Shown: positions 26,656 through 34,878 of the stretch, piece by piece
How positions within the stretch are numbered: the stretch's first letter is position 1
How the letters are laid out: each line of letters opens with the position of its first letter
Assembly: GCF_000701905.1 (NCBI RefSeq)
Contig: NZ_JNKC01000010.1
Location: forward strand, 1 to 64,000
Source: Proteiniclasticum ruminis DSM 24773
Lineage (GTDB): Bacteria; Bacillota; Clostridia; Clostridiales; Clostridiaceae
Direction: 5' to 3'
Length of the DNA: 64,000 nt
The notes under the pieces: model-generated
Told to the model about the DNA's origin: nothing
The model's input: the letters and a program-made list of their open reading frames with translations, nothing else
The model's database searches: none
Program-made: the position numbers and the translations under genes

Positions 26656-26684
26656 TTGACATTTACCCGGACAGATTATACTAT
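26656..26684 (+). promoter_or_regulatory. strong sigma-A type promoter of the NusG-II protein gene
   Basis: -35 TTGACA (26656-26661), a 17-base spacer, and -10 TACTAT (26679-26684), with TATACT as an overlapping alternative at 26677-26682. Transcription would begin near 26691, which argues against the earlier in-frame ATG at 26557 and for the start at 26755. Confidence 0.8.
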
Positions 26685-26754
26685 GAAATCCTGGAGTGTC
26701 ACAGTGATACCAACCTTTTTTCACAAGTCAGACACCTGGGAAGGAAACCTCACC

Positions 26755-27189
26755 ATGATCAGCACCTTCAAAGAAATCTATGGCAGCTACCCTCTTAAAA
26801 AATGGGATATCGCCTTACTCTTTTTCTTCGTATTTCTAAGCTTTATGCCGCCCCTTTATTTCCACCTTACCCAGTCTCCCACAGTAGGAGATAAAGTCAT
26901 CATCGTGGAAAAGGATGGTAAGGAGATTTTCCGGCATGCTTTAGATGAAACCATGGCTCACGAAATAAAGTTTCCGTTTATCCATAACGGAGAATCCTAT
27001 GAAGGAAATCTAGAATTGAAAGATGGCGCTGTGAAGCTTCACAGACTGCCGGAAGAGATTGTTCCCTTATCCATTCATGAGGATATGGGCTGGATCTCTG
27101 AAAGCTATGAAGTCATCGTAGCTCTACCTGTGAAAATGGTCGTCAGAATATCGAGCAGTGAAGTAGATGAGGTGGATATTACCACCTAG
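26755..27189 (+). CDS. membrane-anchored NusG domain II protein
   Basis: 144 residues. One hydrophobic helix (about 21-40) is followed by an extracytoplasmic beta domain ending in G-W-I-S-E-S-Y-E-V-I-V-A-L-P-V-K-M-V-V-R-I, which matches the NusG domain II pattern (GWI...CLP.K...I) of small Firmicutes membrane proteins, minus the usual cysteine. The ATG at 26755 has AAGGA upstream and follows a near-consensus promoter. It converges on the AIM24 gene with one base between stops. Function unknown; related genes are often near electron-transport genes. Confidence 0.65.
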   Translation: MISTFKEIYGSYPLKKWDIALLFFFVFLSFMPPLYFHLTQSPTVGDKVIIVEKDGKEIFRHALDETMAHEIKFPFIHNGESYEGNLELKDGAVKLHRLPEEIVPLSIHEDMGWISESYEVIVALPVKMVVRISSSEVDEVDITT

Positions 27190-27190
27190 T

Positions 27191-28078
27191 CTACTTTTCT
27201 TTTTCTCCATTTCTGTTTTTATCATGATCTTTGTGGAATCCAGGTTCCTGAACCAGATTGTCCATGCCGCCCACACCAAAGGGCATTCCTTGGGACAGCA
27301 TCTTGTCATAGACCACCTTGGTGGGCATAAGCCACACTTCACCGGTGCCTCTGAAGACCTTCAGAAGTCCTTCACCGGAAAAGCCGGAACCGATGAGGGT
27401 CTTAGTGGTTTTCTCCACGGTGAACTGTATGCCTGCAGTCCTTAGAATCGAGAAGCTGCCGTCAATCTTCAGCACATCATCCACCAAAGAGTACTTGAAA
27501 ATCTCTGTTTCCGGCACTGGAATCTCCAGCACCACGATGCCTGTACCGGAGAGCTTTGTCTGAAAGAAGCCTTCCGAACCAAAAAGAGCACTGCTGATGC
27601 TTTTCATGGTGGTGACACTGATGTCGATGGTGTCCTCCGCTGCAAAGAAAAGCTCATCATCGATGATGATTTCTTCCTTTTCCAGCTGAAGGATGGCGTA
27701 ATGTCCAAAGGATGGCTCCAGAAGGATTTCACCAACTCCCTTAAATAGAGGCTTGATCACAGGCTCTCCTGAGATTTTAGAAGAGACAAATTTCTTGGAC
27801 AGTCCCATGAGGCCACCTGTGTTGGTGGAAACCTCAATGGGTCCTCTCATAAAGCTCAAGGCATTGGGCTCTGTATAAACACCGCCTCCCTGCAGCACAA
27901 TACGAAGCTGACGCAGCTTGATGTTCGCATCTCTCATATAGGAGAGCATGAACGCTGTTTTCACATCGCTGCCTCCACGAAGATCATCATACTCCAGAAC
28001 CTGAAAAGTGGAATTGTTTTTAAACTCGCTGAGCTTGGTCAGGGTGTTGTTCATTTCGATATTGGTTTTCAAGGACAT
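27191..28078 (-). CDS. AIM24 family protein
   Basis: A 295-residue beta-rich protein. Typical AIM24/DUF124 segments are visible: L-R-I-V-L-Q-G-G-G-V-Y, a G-P-I-E-V block, a long run of paired strands, and G-E-G-L-L-K-V-F-R-G-T-G-E-V-W-L near the end. A charged Asp/Lys/Asn/Glu tail closes it. The bacterial family resembles the tryptophan-RNA-binding attenuator fold but has no settled role. The gene lies downstream of, and codirectional with, the bactofilin cluster, after a terminator. Confidence 0.88.
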   Translation of the reverse strand: MSLKTNIEMNNTLTKLSEFKNNSTFQVLEYDDLRGGSDVKTAFMLSYMRDANIKLRQLRIVLQGGGVYTEPNALSFMRGPIEVSTNTGGLMGLSKKFVSSKISGEPVIKPLFKGVGEILLEPSFGHYAILQLEKEEIIIDDELFFAAEDTIDISVTTMKSISSALFGSEGFFQTKLSGTGIVVLEIPVPETEIFKYSLVDDVLKIDGSFSILRTAGIQFTVEKTTKTLIGSGFSGEGLLKVFRGTGEVWLMPTKVVYDKMLSQGMPFGVGGMDNLVQEPGFHKDHDKNRNGEKEK

Positions 28079-28140
28079 CGCCGCCTTTTTTAGTATTTTT
28101 TCTCATTATAGCACTTGGTGGATGAACTTGTGAACCAATG

Positions 28141-28167
28141 AAAAAGGCTTCCCACTGCTGAGAAGCC
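28141..28167 (-). terminator. intrinsic terminator of the bactofilin operon
   Basis: GGCTTC (28146-28151) pairs with GAAGCC (28162-28167) and the minus-strand RNA continues with TTTTT, 20 bases after the last bactofilin stop codon. Confidence 0.8.
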
Positions 28168-28187
28168 CCATCCATCTTTTTCATCTT

Positions 28188-28907
28188 TTACAGCTCTGCT
28201 TTTTCTTTCACTTCTGCACTGCTGTGCACTTCAAGCCTTTCATTATACTCCACACGCTGGATTCTGCACCCAGGACCAATCTTGATTTTATTCCCCCGGA
28301 CCATCTTCGCTGTAGTATTTTCCAGATAGATGTCATCTCCTTCAATGAGATCAGAAGTTAAGGTGCCGCTCTTCCCTCGGGAGATAAGCCCAGAAAGCAC
28401 TCCGTTAAAAAACTCCCCATCGGATTTCACAGAAAGACTTTCGCAGTAGATTTCTTCTACTTTGGAGTCTCCTACAAGCTTAAACTCTCCATGTCCCACA
28501 TTAAGAACTCCTGTGATCTCTACTTCTCCACTGAACTCCGCTTTTTCCGCATTGACTTCTTCTGCTCTTTCCAATGCACCAAAGACAGTGAGCTTCTCTG
28601 CATCCAGCTTTTTGAGGGTGCATTCCCCAAACACCTTCAGATCCTGACATTGAAAGTGTCCAAAAATTTCTGCATCTCCATAGATTTTCGCCTCTATGGC
28701 TTCCACGTCTTTTCTGAACTCCGCATCTCCGTATACTCTTAAGGTCTCCACCTTTACATTCTCTAAAGCTTCCAGGTCCCCTGCCGCTTTTATGCTGTAG
28801 GCTTCCAGTTCGCCTTTCAGGAGAAGATCTCCTGCACAGGAGATCTTCCCATAGAATCCTTTTTCCAGCGTGATGTCTCCAACACTTTTTACATCTTGTC
28901 TATCCAT
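28188..28907 (-). CDS. bactofilin-family protein (second copy, BacF/YhbF-like)
   Basis: A 239-residue polymer-forming cytoskeletal protein. The body is a run of imperfect beta-helix rungs of about 14-18 residues with alternating Val/Ile/Leu and Gly (A-G-D-L, Y-G-D-A, F-G-A), and a C-terminal V-E-G/E-G-D-D-I-Y-L-E-N-T-T-A block shared with the other bactofilin here. In Bacillus subtilis the yhbD-bacE-bacF operon encodes such proteins and supports flagellar assembly. Gene order here matches, with one extra small gene inserted. No flagellar genes are visible in the window. Confidence 0.82.
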   Translation of the reverse strand: MDRQDVKSVGDITLEKGFYGKISCAGDLLLKGELEAYSIKAAGDLEALENVKVETLRVYGDAEFRKDVEAIEAKIYGDAEIFGHFQCQDLKVFGECTLKKLDAEKLTVFGALERAEEVNAEKAEFSGEVEITGVLNVGHGEFKLVGDSKVEEIYCESLSVKSDGEFFNGVLSGLISRGKSGTLTSDLIEGDDIYLENTTAKMVRGNKIKIGPGCRIQRVEYNERLEVHSSAEVKEKAEL

Positions 28908-28916
28908 CTTTACCTC

Positions 28917-29111
28917 CTACCAGCGCATCTTGATGATCCATTCTCTCATGGCTTCCAGCTGTACTTTATACATGTCATCTGTCTGATAATCTGTTGCAAA
29001 CTCACGGCCATTCAGGAGATTTTTCATCTGGTAGCTGATGCCTTCTTCTTTTCGGTCCAGGATTTTACCATCGTGGGTCAGAATATGAATATTGAATTTA
29101 TTTCGTTTCAT
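28917..29111 (-). CDS. hypothetical 64-aa protein between the two bactofilin genes
   Basis: A small charged protein with aromatic residues at its C terminus (W-I-I-K-M-R-W). The ATG at 29111 has GGAAGG nine bases upstream, so I prefer it to the longer frame from 29159. It lies nine bases before the next bactofilin gene, clearly within the operon. No family recognised. Confidence 0.65.
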   Translation of the reverse strand: MKRNKFNIHILTHDGKILDRKEEGISYQMKNLLNGREFATDYQTDDMYKVQLEAMREWIIKMRW

Positions 29112-29215
29112 TTTTATCCTTCCTTTATTTCCAGAGAGTCTATCTCTGACAAAGTCCATCTGCCGACTGGTCTAAAATACTTTGCTCCTGCCGCTTCATT
29201 GGATCAACGGATTTT

Positions 29216-29932
29216 CTACAACTCTATTTTTTCTTCCACCTTCGCCTGCTGGTGCACTTCCAGCTTTTCGCTGTATTCCACCTTTTTTACTTTGCATCCA
29301 GGTCCTAAAGTTACTTTCGCTCCGCGTACTACTTCTGCAGTAGTATTCTCCAGATAGATGTCATCTCCTTCTACAAGGGTGACCTTCAGCTGACCGTTTC
29401 CTCCTCCAAAGAGGCTCTTCAGAAGCCCCCCAGAGCTGAGTCCTTCTTTTACCACAATCTCAGAGCCTACCAGTTCTCCTAAGGAAGAGCTGCTGGCTAT
29501 TTTCAGTTCGCATTTCTCGCAGTTTACGGTTCCTTTGGAGGTGATGGCGCCTGAGAGGTAAAACTCCTCGCATTCCATATTCCCGTCCACCGTGATTTCA
29601 CCACTGAGCTTCAGGTGGTTGCTTCTGATGTCTCCATGAACTTTGATGCCTCCTGAAAGTGATATCTCATTTCCTTCCAGGAAGTCTCCTATGGAGCTTC
29701 CACCGGAAATCTTGATCTCCTCAGATCTTACATAGCCCCTGACTTTACAGGCTCCGGAGATTTTACAGGAGGTGGCGTCCACATTTCCGTCCACCGTGAT
29801 GGCTCCGGAGATGGACATGGTCTCACAGGATATATCAGAAGTAATCTTGCTGGCTCCGGATACCTTCACATCTCTATATTCTCCACCGGTGGCCACCGAT
29901 GCACCGCTGATTCTTAAATCTCTCTTTTCCAT
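29216..29932 (-). CDS. bactofilin-family protein (first copy, BacE/YhbE-like)
   Basis: 238 residues built of repeated beta-helix rungs with the recurring motif I-S-G-A/S-L-S-G, typical of DUF583/bactofilin filaments, and the same C-terminal V-E-G-D-D-I-Y-L-E-N-T-T-A segment as the second copy. The shared tail shows the pair arose by duplication. It starts 15 bases after the YhbD-like gene. Expected to assemble at the membrane or as a cytosolic scaffold; partners cannot be read here. Confidence 0.85.
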   Translation of the reverse strand: MEKRDLRISGASVATGGEYRDVKVSGASKITSDISCETMSISGAITVDGNVDATSCKISGACKVRGYVRSEEIKISGGSSIGDFLEGNEISLSGGIKVHGDIRSNHLKLSGEITVDGNMECEEFYLSGAITSKGTVNCEKCELKIASSSSLGELVGSEIVVKEGLSSGGLLKSLFGGGNGQLKVTLVEGDDIYLENTTAEVVRGAKVTLGPGCKVKKVEYSEKLEVHQQAKVEEKIEL

Positions 29933-29947
29933 GTTTTTTACCTCCCG

Positions 29948-30568
29948 CTATATAAGTTTCAGTTTCAGTTTTTCCAGAGCACCACGGATGCTGTAGTTGT
30001 CCACGATGGGCACCTGGTCTGAGTAGAAGATTTCTCCTGATTTATGGAGAAGGGATACGGTTACGCCAAATCTTCTGTAGACAGATAAGGCGGGATCTTT
30101 ATCCTTGATGTTTTCGTACTGGTCACTGAGCATTTTGAGAATTCTTGAAAGGTCTTCCACACTTAAGTTCCCTTGATGCAGCAGGTCTTCCGAGATATAC
30201 ATATAGAGGATATCCTGAAAGCTGTATTCTTCCTTTCCTTTAAAGATTTCCTCATAGAGCCTGATGATCTCAGTGTGGAGCACCCCTAGTCCGATAAGGT
30301 CTTCTTTTTTTCTCATGAGCTCTTCTGGTATATCCGAGGAGAACTTGTCTGCAAGGTCATCCAAGGATGCACCATCTTTCATATTGAGAATCTGCTGAAT
30401 CCTCTCGAGAATTCTTTCTCTTGGGAAGAAGGTTTCATGTCCTGTGTAGGTGGACTTTTTCATGAACCATTCTTCCGGAATCAGTTTCTTCCGTTTCCAC
30501 CGATACAGCTGTCCATAAGAAATGTCCATTTCTGTCAGCAGATCTTTCTTGGAGATTAATTCTTCCAT
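29948..30568 (-). CDS. yhbD: YhbD-like protein (DUF4004), MerR-like N-terminal helix-turn-helix
   Basis: A 206-residue protein. Residues 1-75 look like a MerR-type DNA-binding domain (L-T-E-M-D-I-S-Y-G-Q-L-Y-R-W-K-R-K, then F-F-P-R-E-R-I-L-E-R-I), followed by a helical DUF4004 body. ATG 30568 is favoured by AGAGGTGAG six bases ahead; the open frame to 30634 lacks one. Like B. subtilis yhbD it heads a bactofilin operon. Several copies of a GTTACGTT motif lie just upstream and may be its own binding sites. Confidence 0.78.
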   Translation of the reverse strand: MEELISKKDLLTEMDISYGQLYRWKRKKLIPEEWFMKKSTYTGHETFFPRERILERIQQILNMKDGASLDDLADKFSSDIPEELMRKKEDLIGLGVLHTEIIRLYEEIFKGKEEYSFQDILYMYISEDLLHQGNLSVEDLSRILKMLSDQYENIKDKDPALSVYRRFGVTVSLLHKSGEIFYSDQVPIVDNYSIRGALEKLKLKLI

Positions 30569-30591
30569 TTCTCTCACCTCTTGAGTATAAT

Positions 30592-30800
30592 GTAACATAA
30601 CATTGTTACGTTGTAAACCCCAGTAATAAAACAAACCAAGAAATGACGTTATTTTATGATTGTCTAGGTAAAATCAATTTTCATCTAAATATTATCATCA
30701 GCATCGAAGTAAGACCCTTTCAAATTTTCACTTTATCAACGTAACAACCCTGATGATAGTTGAAGGCTTGTTACGTTCATCTTTAAACAGCGTAATAACC
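30592..30800. promoter_or_regulatory. cluster of repeated AACGTAACAA boxes upstream of yhbD
   Basis: Exact copies lie at 30603-30612 (inverted), 30738-30747 (direct) and 30768-30777 (inverted), plus a degenerate copy at 30789-30798. The first forms a dyad GTAACA-6-TGTTAC (30592-30609) 24 bases ahead of the yhbD ATG. The second and third face each other across 20 bases. This arrangement, between yhbD and the divergent membrane-protein gene, fits multiple operators for one regulator, probably YhbD itself. The rest of 30569-30925 is AT-rich without genes. Confidence 0.6.
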
Positions 30801-30925
30801 CTATGCAATCATTTCTTTTTCATCTGAAAAATCTGAATCATACTATGTGAATTATGAATATTCTTATAGAAAGATAACTTTTTTTTGTTATGATATAGTT
30901 AATGAATATTTTGAGAGGTGCCGCT

Positions 30926-31342
30926 TTGACTACTGGAAATGCCTATACCAAACCAAGTCCTCTGGATCTTTATCTGGAGACATACAAAACCATGTCAAGA
31001 TCAACGCTCTACATTTTTCTCTTTGTACAGTTTGTATGGCTGATTCTCCTCATTGCCTTTGTATGGCGATATATACAAGTGAAAAAAGGAAACCATGAAA
31101 GGATCAACGACTACATCGAAGACCTCTACAAAGGGGATGGTGTGTATGAGACCATGCTGAAAGGCGTCACAAGTTATGCCTTCTTTAATATGATCATCGC
31201 AATCTTGATATTTGCCGCTGGACTGCTCTTCCCCTCTTACCAGATTCAGCTCTTCAATACTTTACTTTTCACAGGAAACCGGCAATACTGGAAGCAGCGG
31301 TTTGGCGAAAACCCAAACCCTACGTTTATTCATAGAGATTGA
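30926..31342 (+). CDS. hypothetical membrane protein (138 aa, two helices)
   Basis: Two transmembrane segments (about 28-50 and 85-105) separated by a charged loop with Y-K-G-D-G-V-Y-E-T-M. The TTG at 30926 follows GAGAGGTG and is a better start than the ATG at 30902, which has no binding site. It is divergent from yhbD and shares the box-rich upstream region. No family recognised. Confidence 0.6.
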   Translation: MTTGNAYTKPSPLDLYLETYKTMSRSTLYIFLFVQFVWLILLIAFVWRYIQVKKGNHERINDYIEDLYKGDGVYETMLKGVTSYAFFNMIIAILIFAAGLLFPSYQIQLFNTLLFTGNRQYWKQRFGENPNPTFIHRD

Positions 31343-31451
31343 AAAAACATTACTTGGAATCCTTTAAATTCCCTTATGATCCCGTCATAGAATTGATAGG
31401 AGATCAATAGACTCTACTCCATACACACCTTTATATAGAGGAGGCGGTATT

Positions 31452-31895
31452 TTGAAAGTCACAAGTAAGACTCTATTTTTAGTTACAATATTTGTTGGAG
31501 GTGGTTACTTACTTTTCTTCATCATGAAGAAAGACTGGTTCGGCGTAGCATTCTCTGGATATCTATTCCTAAAAGGTCTTCATCTGTCCTTTGATCAGGA
31601 AGCCTATGATGAAGGCAACAAAGAGGCTGATCTAAAGAAAACGCTGCATCGGAAGGCATTTGGAAAGTTTGCCCCCTTTGCCCCTTATGTTCCATTTCTT
31701 TCTCTCTTCGTTGCCTTGGGGTTGAGCCAGATCTTTGAAGTGACACTTTTCCTTCGTATTGCCTTGCTGTCTATTGTTCTTTTCACATTTCTTTATATTC
31801 TATGGTTTGAACAGATCATCAAGAAAGAAAGACAAAAAGCAGAGGTTGTTGAATCGAATGTAATTATAGAACAAGTGGACCACCCCAAATCATAA
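31452..31895 (+). CDS. hypothetical membrane protein (147 aa, four helices)
   Basis: A TTG start eight bases after AGGAGG. Four hydrophobic segments (about 6-24, 28-44, 76-95, 100-120) and a charged C-terminal tail. No family recognised. It is the middle of three codirectional small membrane-protein genes with gaps of about 80-110 bases. Confidence 0.6.
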   Translation: MKVTSKTLFLVTIFVGGGYLLFFIMKKDWFGVAFSGYLFLKGLHLSFDQEAYDEGNKEADLKKTLHRKAFGKFAPFAPYVPFLSLFVALGLSQIFEVTLFLRIALLSIVLFTFLYILWFEQIIKKERQKAEVVESNVIIEQVDHPKS

Positions 31896-31976
31896 GACCG
31901 CTTCATTCAAGCAAAACAATACATGAATCTACAGTACTATCCATACTCCTATTTATTTTGAAAGCGAGGAATTATC

Positions 31977-32165
31977 ATGTTACTTGTACTTTACTTCATA
32001 TTCGCAATGGCCAGCACCGTAGGAATGAGTTTCGCTTGGAGACAAAAAAATGTCACCAAAAAAATCTCCTACTTTGCATTGTCTTCGATTCTTCTTCTCC
32101 TATTTGCATATCTTTTCCAACTGGAACTGAGAACGGTAGACTGGACCCCTTTCTTACCAAAGTAG
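31977..32165 (+). CDS. small hypothetical membrane protein (62 aa)
   Basis: Two predicted helices (2-18 and 30-47) joined by a basic turn. GAGG lies eight bases before the ATG at 31977. It is followed by a terminator-like hairpin. No family recognised. Confidence 0.55.
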   Translation: MLLVLYFIFAMASTVGMSFAWRQKNVTKKISYFALSSILLLLFAYLFQLELRTVDWTPFLPK

Positions 32166-32205
32166 TAAAACTTGATAGAAATGCTTCTTTTTTCAGAACT
32201 AAAGA

Positions 32206-32243
32206 GACCTCTCTGAATGTGCTTACACACATAAAGAGAGGTC
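32206..32243. terminator. bidirectional terminator between convergent genes
   Basis: GACCTCTCT (32206-32214) and AGAGAGGTC (32235-32243) form a perfect nine-base stem. It lies between the small membrane-protein gene and the convergent oxidoreductase operon and could serve both; U-runs are modest on each side. Confidence 0.65.
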
Positions 32244-32264
32244 CTTCTTATTTACTACGTATTA

Positions 32265-32798
32265 TTAAGCCTTCTTGGCGTATTCAATACCCTTTTCAAT
32301 GGCATTCTTATTCATCTCAAAGAAGGTCTCTTTTCCATGGCCTTTGAGAGATTCCAGAAGCTCATCCTTGGAGATGATTCCAGTCTTCTCTACCAAAGCA
32401 CCCAGAAGAATCATATTGGCGATCTTCGCAGAACCAATGGCTTCTGCTTCTGTCTGGCTTGGGATTCTGATGACAGTCACATCATCTCTGTCCACTTCTC
32501 TTGTGACAAGATTGCTGTCCAGAATGATCAGTCCGCCTGGCTTTACTGTTTTCTCAAACTTATCCAGGGAAGGTCTGTTCATCACAACGATGGTGTCAGG
32601 CGCAGAAATAATCGGTGCTCCAATTTCCTCATCAGAAAGGATCACAGAACAGTTCGCGGTACCTCCACGCATTTCAGGACCATAGCTTGGACACCAGGAA
32701 ACATTCATTCCCTTATCCATTCCACCGAAAGCCAGGAACTTCCCCATGGACAGAATACCCTGCCCGCCGAAGCCTGCAAAAATAACTTCTTGTGTCAT
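32265..32798 (-). CDS. 2-oxoacid:ferredoxin oxidoreductase, gamma subunit
   Basis: A 177-residue subunit of the heterotetrameric branched-chain (VOR/KOR) type. The Rossmann start F-A-G-F-G-G-Q-G-I-L and the G-P-E-M-R-G-G-T-A segment are diagnostic of the POR gamma family. It contributes to binding coenzyme A. The start overlaps the beta-subunit stop (TAATG). It is the last gene of the five-gene operon. Confidence 0.93.
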   Translation of the reverse strand: MTQEVIFAGFGGQGILSMGKFLAFGGMDKGMNVSWCPSYGPEMRGGTANCSVILSDEEIGAPIISAPDTIVVMNRPSLDKFEKTVKPGGLIILDSNLVTREVDRDDVTVIRIPSQTEAEAIGSAKIANMILLGALVEKTGIISKDELLESLKGHGKETFFEMNKNAIEKGIEYAKKA

Positions 32799-33568
32799 TA
32801 TTTCGCTTCCTCCTTCTTGTCAAGATCCTTCTTTACACCCAGTGGGTAGTAAGGAATCATGCTTTCTCTCAGCCAGTTCAGAGACTCCTCTGTATTAAGT
32901 CCCCAGTTGGTAGGGCAAATGGAAAGTACTTCCACCATGTTGAAGCCTTTACCGTCGATGGCATTCTGGAATGCCTTCTTGATGGCTTTCTTGGTCTTGG
33001 CTACCCCTGCAACCTTATCTACAGATACTCGTTCGATGTAATAAGCGCCATCCAGCTGTGCCAGCATTTCAGAGAATCTGATGGGATATCCTTGTGTTGC
33101 AACATCTCTTCCATATGGAGAAGTTTCAGTCTTCTGTCCAGGAAGAGTTGTAGGCGCCATCTGTCCGCCTGTCATTCCATAAATACAATTGTTGACAAAG
33201 ATGGTCACGATCTTTTCGCCTCTTGCTGCTGCATGGACTGCTTCTGCAGTACCGATGGCAGCGATGTCTCCATCTCCCTGATAAGTGAAGACAATCTTGT
33301 CTGGATTTGCTCTCTTGATACCTGTCGCAACAGCTGGAGCTCTACCATGAGCTGCTTCAAACATATCACAGGCAAAATAGTCATAGGCTAGAACGGAACA
33401 TCCAACAGGAGCCACCCCAATGGTCTTGTCGATGATATCCAGCTCTTCCATAACCTCACCAATGAGTCTATGGATTACACCGTGTGTACAACCAGGACAG
33501 TAATGTGTAGGTACATCCAAAAGTCCTGTAGTTGGTTTAAATAGAATTGGTCTGTCTTTCACTTCCAT
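32798..33568 (-). CDS. 2-oxoacid:ferredoxin oxidoreductase, beta (TPP-binding) subunit
   Basis: A 256-residue subunit binding thiamine pyrophosphate. The start has Y-C-P-G-C-T-H-G; the TPP motif G-D-G-D is followed by N-N (I-F-V-N-N-C-I-Y-G-M-T-G-G-Q). There are no extra cysteine clusters, which fits the two-domain VOR/KOR layout where a separate ferredoxin-like subunit carries the clusters. The start overlaps the alpha-subunit stop. Confidence 0.94.
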   Translation of the reverse strand: MEVKDRPILFKPTTGLLDVPTHYCPGCTHGVIHRLIGEVMEELDIIDKTIGVAPVGCSVLAYDYFACDMFEAAHGRAPAVATGIKRANPDKIVFTYQGDGDIAAIGTAEAVHAAARGEKIVTIFVNNCIYGMTGGQMAPTTLPGQKTETSPYGRDVATQGYPIRFSEMLAQLDGAYYIERVSVDKVAGVAKTKKAIKKAFQNAIDGKGFNMVEVLSICPTNWGLNTEESLNWLRESMIPYYPLGVKKDLDKKEEAK

Positions 33569-34638
33569 TACTTGTTCCCCCCTACGATTTCGAGTGCCTT
33601 CGCAAGAATCTCATCTGGAGTAGGAATCATACCGCCGGAACGTCCATAGAAATGAACCGGCTTTCTTCCTTCAACAGAGAGTCTTACATCTTCTACCATC
33701 TGGCCCATGCTCATTTCTACGGTGAGGTAGCCATGTTTGGTGCTTCCGATGGTGAGATCAAAGGCTTCCTGTGGATATGGCCACAGGGTAATAGGTCTGA
33801 CAAGTCCAAGCTTAACGCCCTTTTCTTTGGCAAGCTTGATGACGTTCTTACAGATTCTTGCTGTGGTTCCATAGGCAACCAGAATGAGGTCTGCATCTTC
33901 TGTATTCATCAGTTCATACTTGACTTCTTTTTCCTTGATGGCTGCATACTTTCTGCCCAGATGATTGTTGTGCTCTTCCAGAGCTTCTGTCTTCAGGAAC
34001 AGGGAGTTGATCACATTGTGATGCGCTCTGCCCATTCTTCCATTGGCTGCCCAGGTCTTTTCAGGAAGATCTCTCTTTTTGAGGTTTTCCTTGAATTCTA
34101 CTGGCTCCATCATCTGTCCCAGCATACCGTCTCCCATGATCATACAAGGTGTTCTGTATTCATCTGCCACATCAAAGGCCTCCTGAATAAGGTCCACCAT
34201 TTCCTGGATGGAGGATGGGGCATATACTGGCATGTGGAAATCTCCATGAGCTCCACCCTTTGTAGCCTGGAAGTAGTCAGACTGTGCTGGCTGAATACCG
34301 CCAAGTCCTGGACCTCCACGCACGATGTTGATGATGACGCAAGGAAGCTCCGCTCCAGCAAGATAGGAGATTCCTTCCGCCTTCAGGCTGATTCCTGGTG
34401 AAGAGGAACTGGTCATGCATCTTACGCCTGTGCCAGCTGCTCCATAAACCATATTGACGGCTGCAATTTCACTTTCCGCCTGCAGAAACACTCTGCCGAT
34501 GGTTGGCATCTTCTTTGCCATATACGCAGCCACTTCTGTCTGCGGTGTGATCGGATATCCGAAGAAGCATTTGCAGTTGGCTCTGATGGCCGCTTCTCCA
34601 ATAGCTTCATTTCCCTTCATGAGTACCTTTTCGCTCAT
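33568..34638 (-). CDS. vorB: 2-oxoacid:ferredoxin oxidoreductase, alpha subunit (VorB-like)
   Basis: A 356-residue subunit opening with E-K-V-L-M-K-G-N-E-A-I-G-E-A-A-I and F-F-G-Y-P-I-T-P-Q-T-E, the pyrimidine-binding domain signature. S-S-S-P-G-I-S-L-K and G-G-L-G follow. The length and starting motif match VorB, the 3-methyl-2-oxobutanoate enzyme, which makes isobutyryl-CoA and reduced ferredoxin. The next operon, holding butyrate kinases and Ptb, supports that substrate class, although 2-oxoglutarate cannot be excluded. Confidence 0.92.
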   Translation of the reverse strand: MSEKVLMKGNEAIGEAAIRANCKCFFGYPITPQTEVAAYMAKKMPTIGRVFLQAESEIAAVNMVYGAAGTGVRCMTSSSSPGISLKAEGISYLAGAELPCVIINIVRGGPGLGGIQPAQSDYFQATKGGAHGDFHMPVYAPSSIQEMVDLIQEAFDVADEYRTPCMIMGDGMLGQMMEPVEFKENLKKRDLPEKTWAANGRMGRAHHNVINSLFLKTEALEEHNNHLGRKYAAIKEKEVKYELMNTEDADLILVAYGTTARICKNVIKLAKEKGVKLGLVRPITLWPYPQEAFDLTIGSTKHGYLTVEMSMGQMVEDVRLSVEGRKPVHFYGRSGGMIPTPDEILAKALEIVGGNK

Positions 34639-34649
34639 ACCTAAACCCC

Positions 34650-34859
34650 CTATTTATATACTGTGATGACTAAGTCCGGACACATTCTTCCACAGGAAGT
34701 ACATCCAATGCACTTCTCCATGAGCTCCGCAGGAATCCCTGCTGGTCTGTACCCTTTTTCATTGATTCTGTCTGTGAAACCGATGATGTTCACAGGACAG
34801 GCAATGACACACTGTCCGCAGCTTTTGCATCGTTCTTCCCTAAACACAACTTTTGGCAT
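34650..34859 (-). CDS. 4Fe-4S ferredoxin-type delta subunit
   Basis: 69 residues with two classic clusters: C-K-S-C-G-Q-C-V-I-A-C-P and C-I-G-C-T-S-C-G-R-M-C-P. It passes electrons from the TPP subunit to ferredoxin. It lies 11 bases upstream of the alpha subunit gene, in the order delta-alpha-beta-gamma common in Clostridia. Confidence 0.94.
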   Translation of the reverse strand: MPKVVFREERCKSCGQCVIACPVNIIGFTDRINEKGYRPAGIPAELMEKCIGCTSCGRMCPDLVITVYK

Positions 34860-34878
34860 ACCATATCCCCCTTTTATT

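Noticed and set aside
26557-26754. Longer N terminus of the NusG-II protein from ATG 26557
   Set aside because: A near-consensus promoter lies inside this stretch and a good ribosome binding site precedes ATG 26755, so the upstream part is not translated.
31958-32347. 129-residue plus-strand open frame overlapping the 62-aa membrane protein
   Set aside because: It lacks a binding site, runs across a terminator hairpin and into the oxidoreductase gene on the other strand; the 62-aa frame has GAGG and membrane helices.
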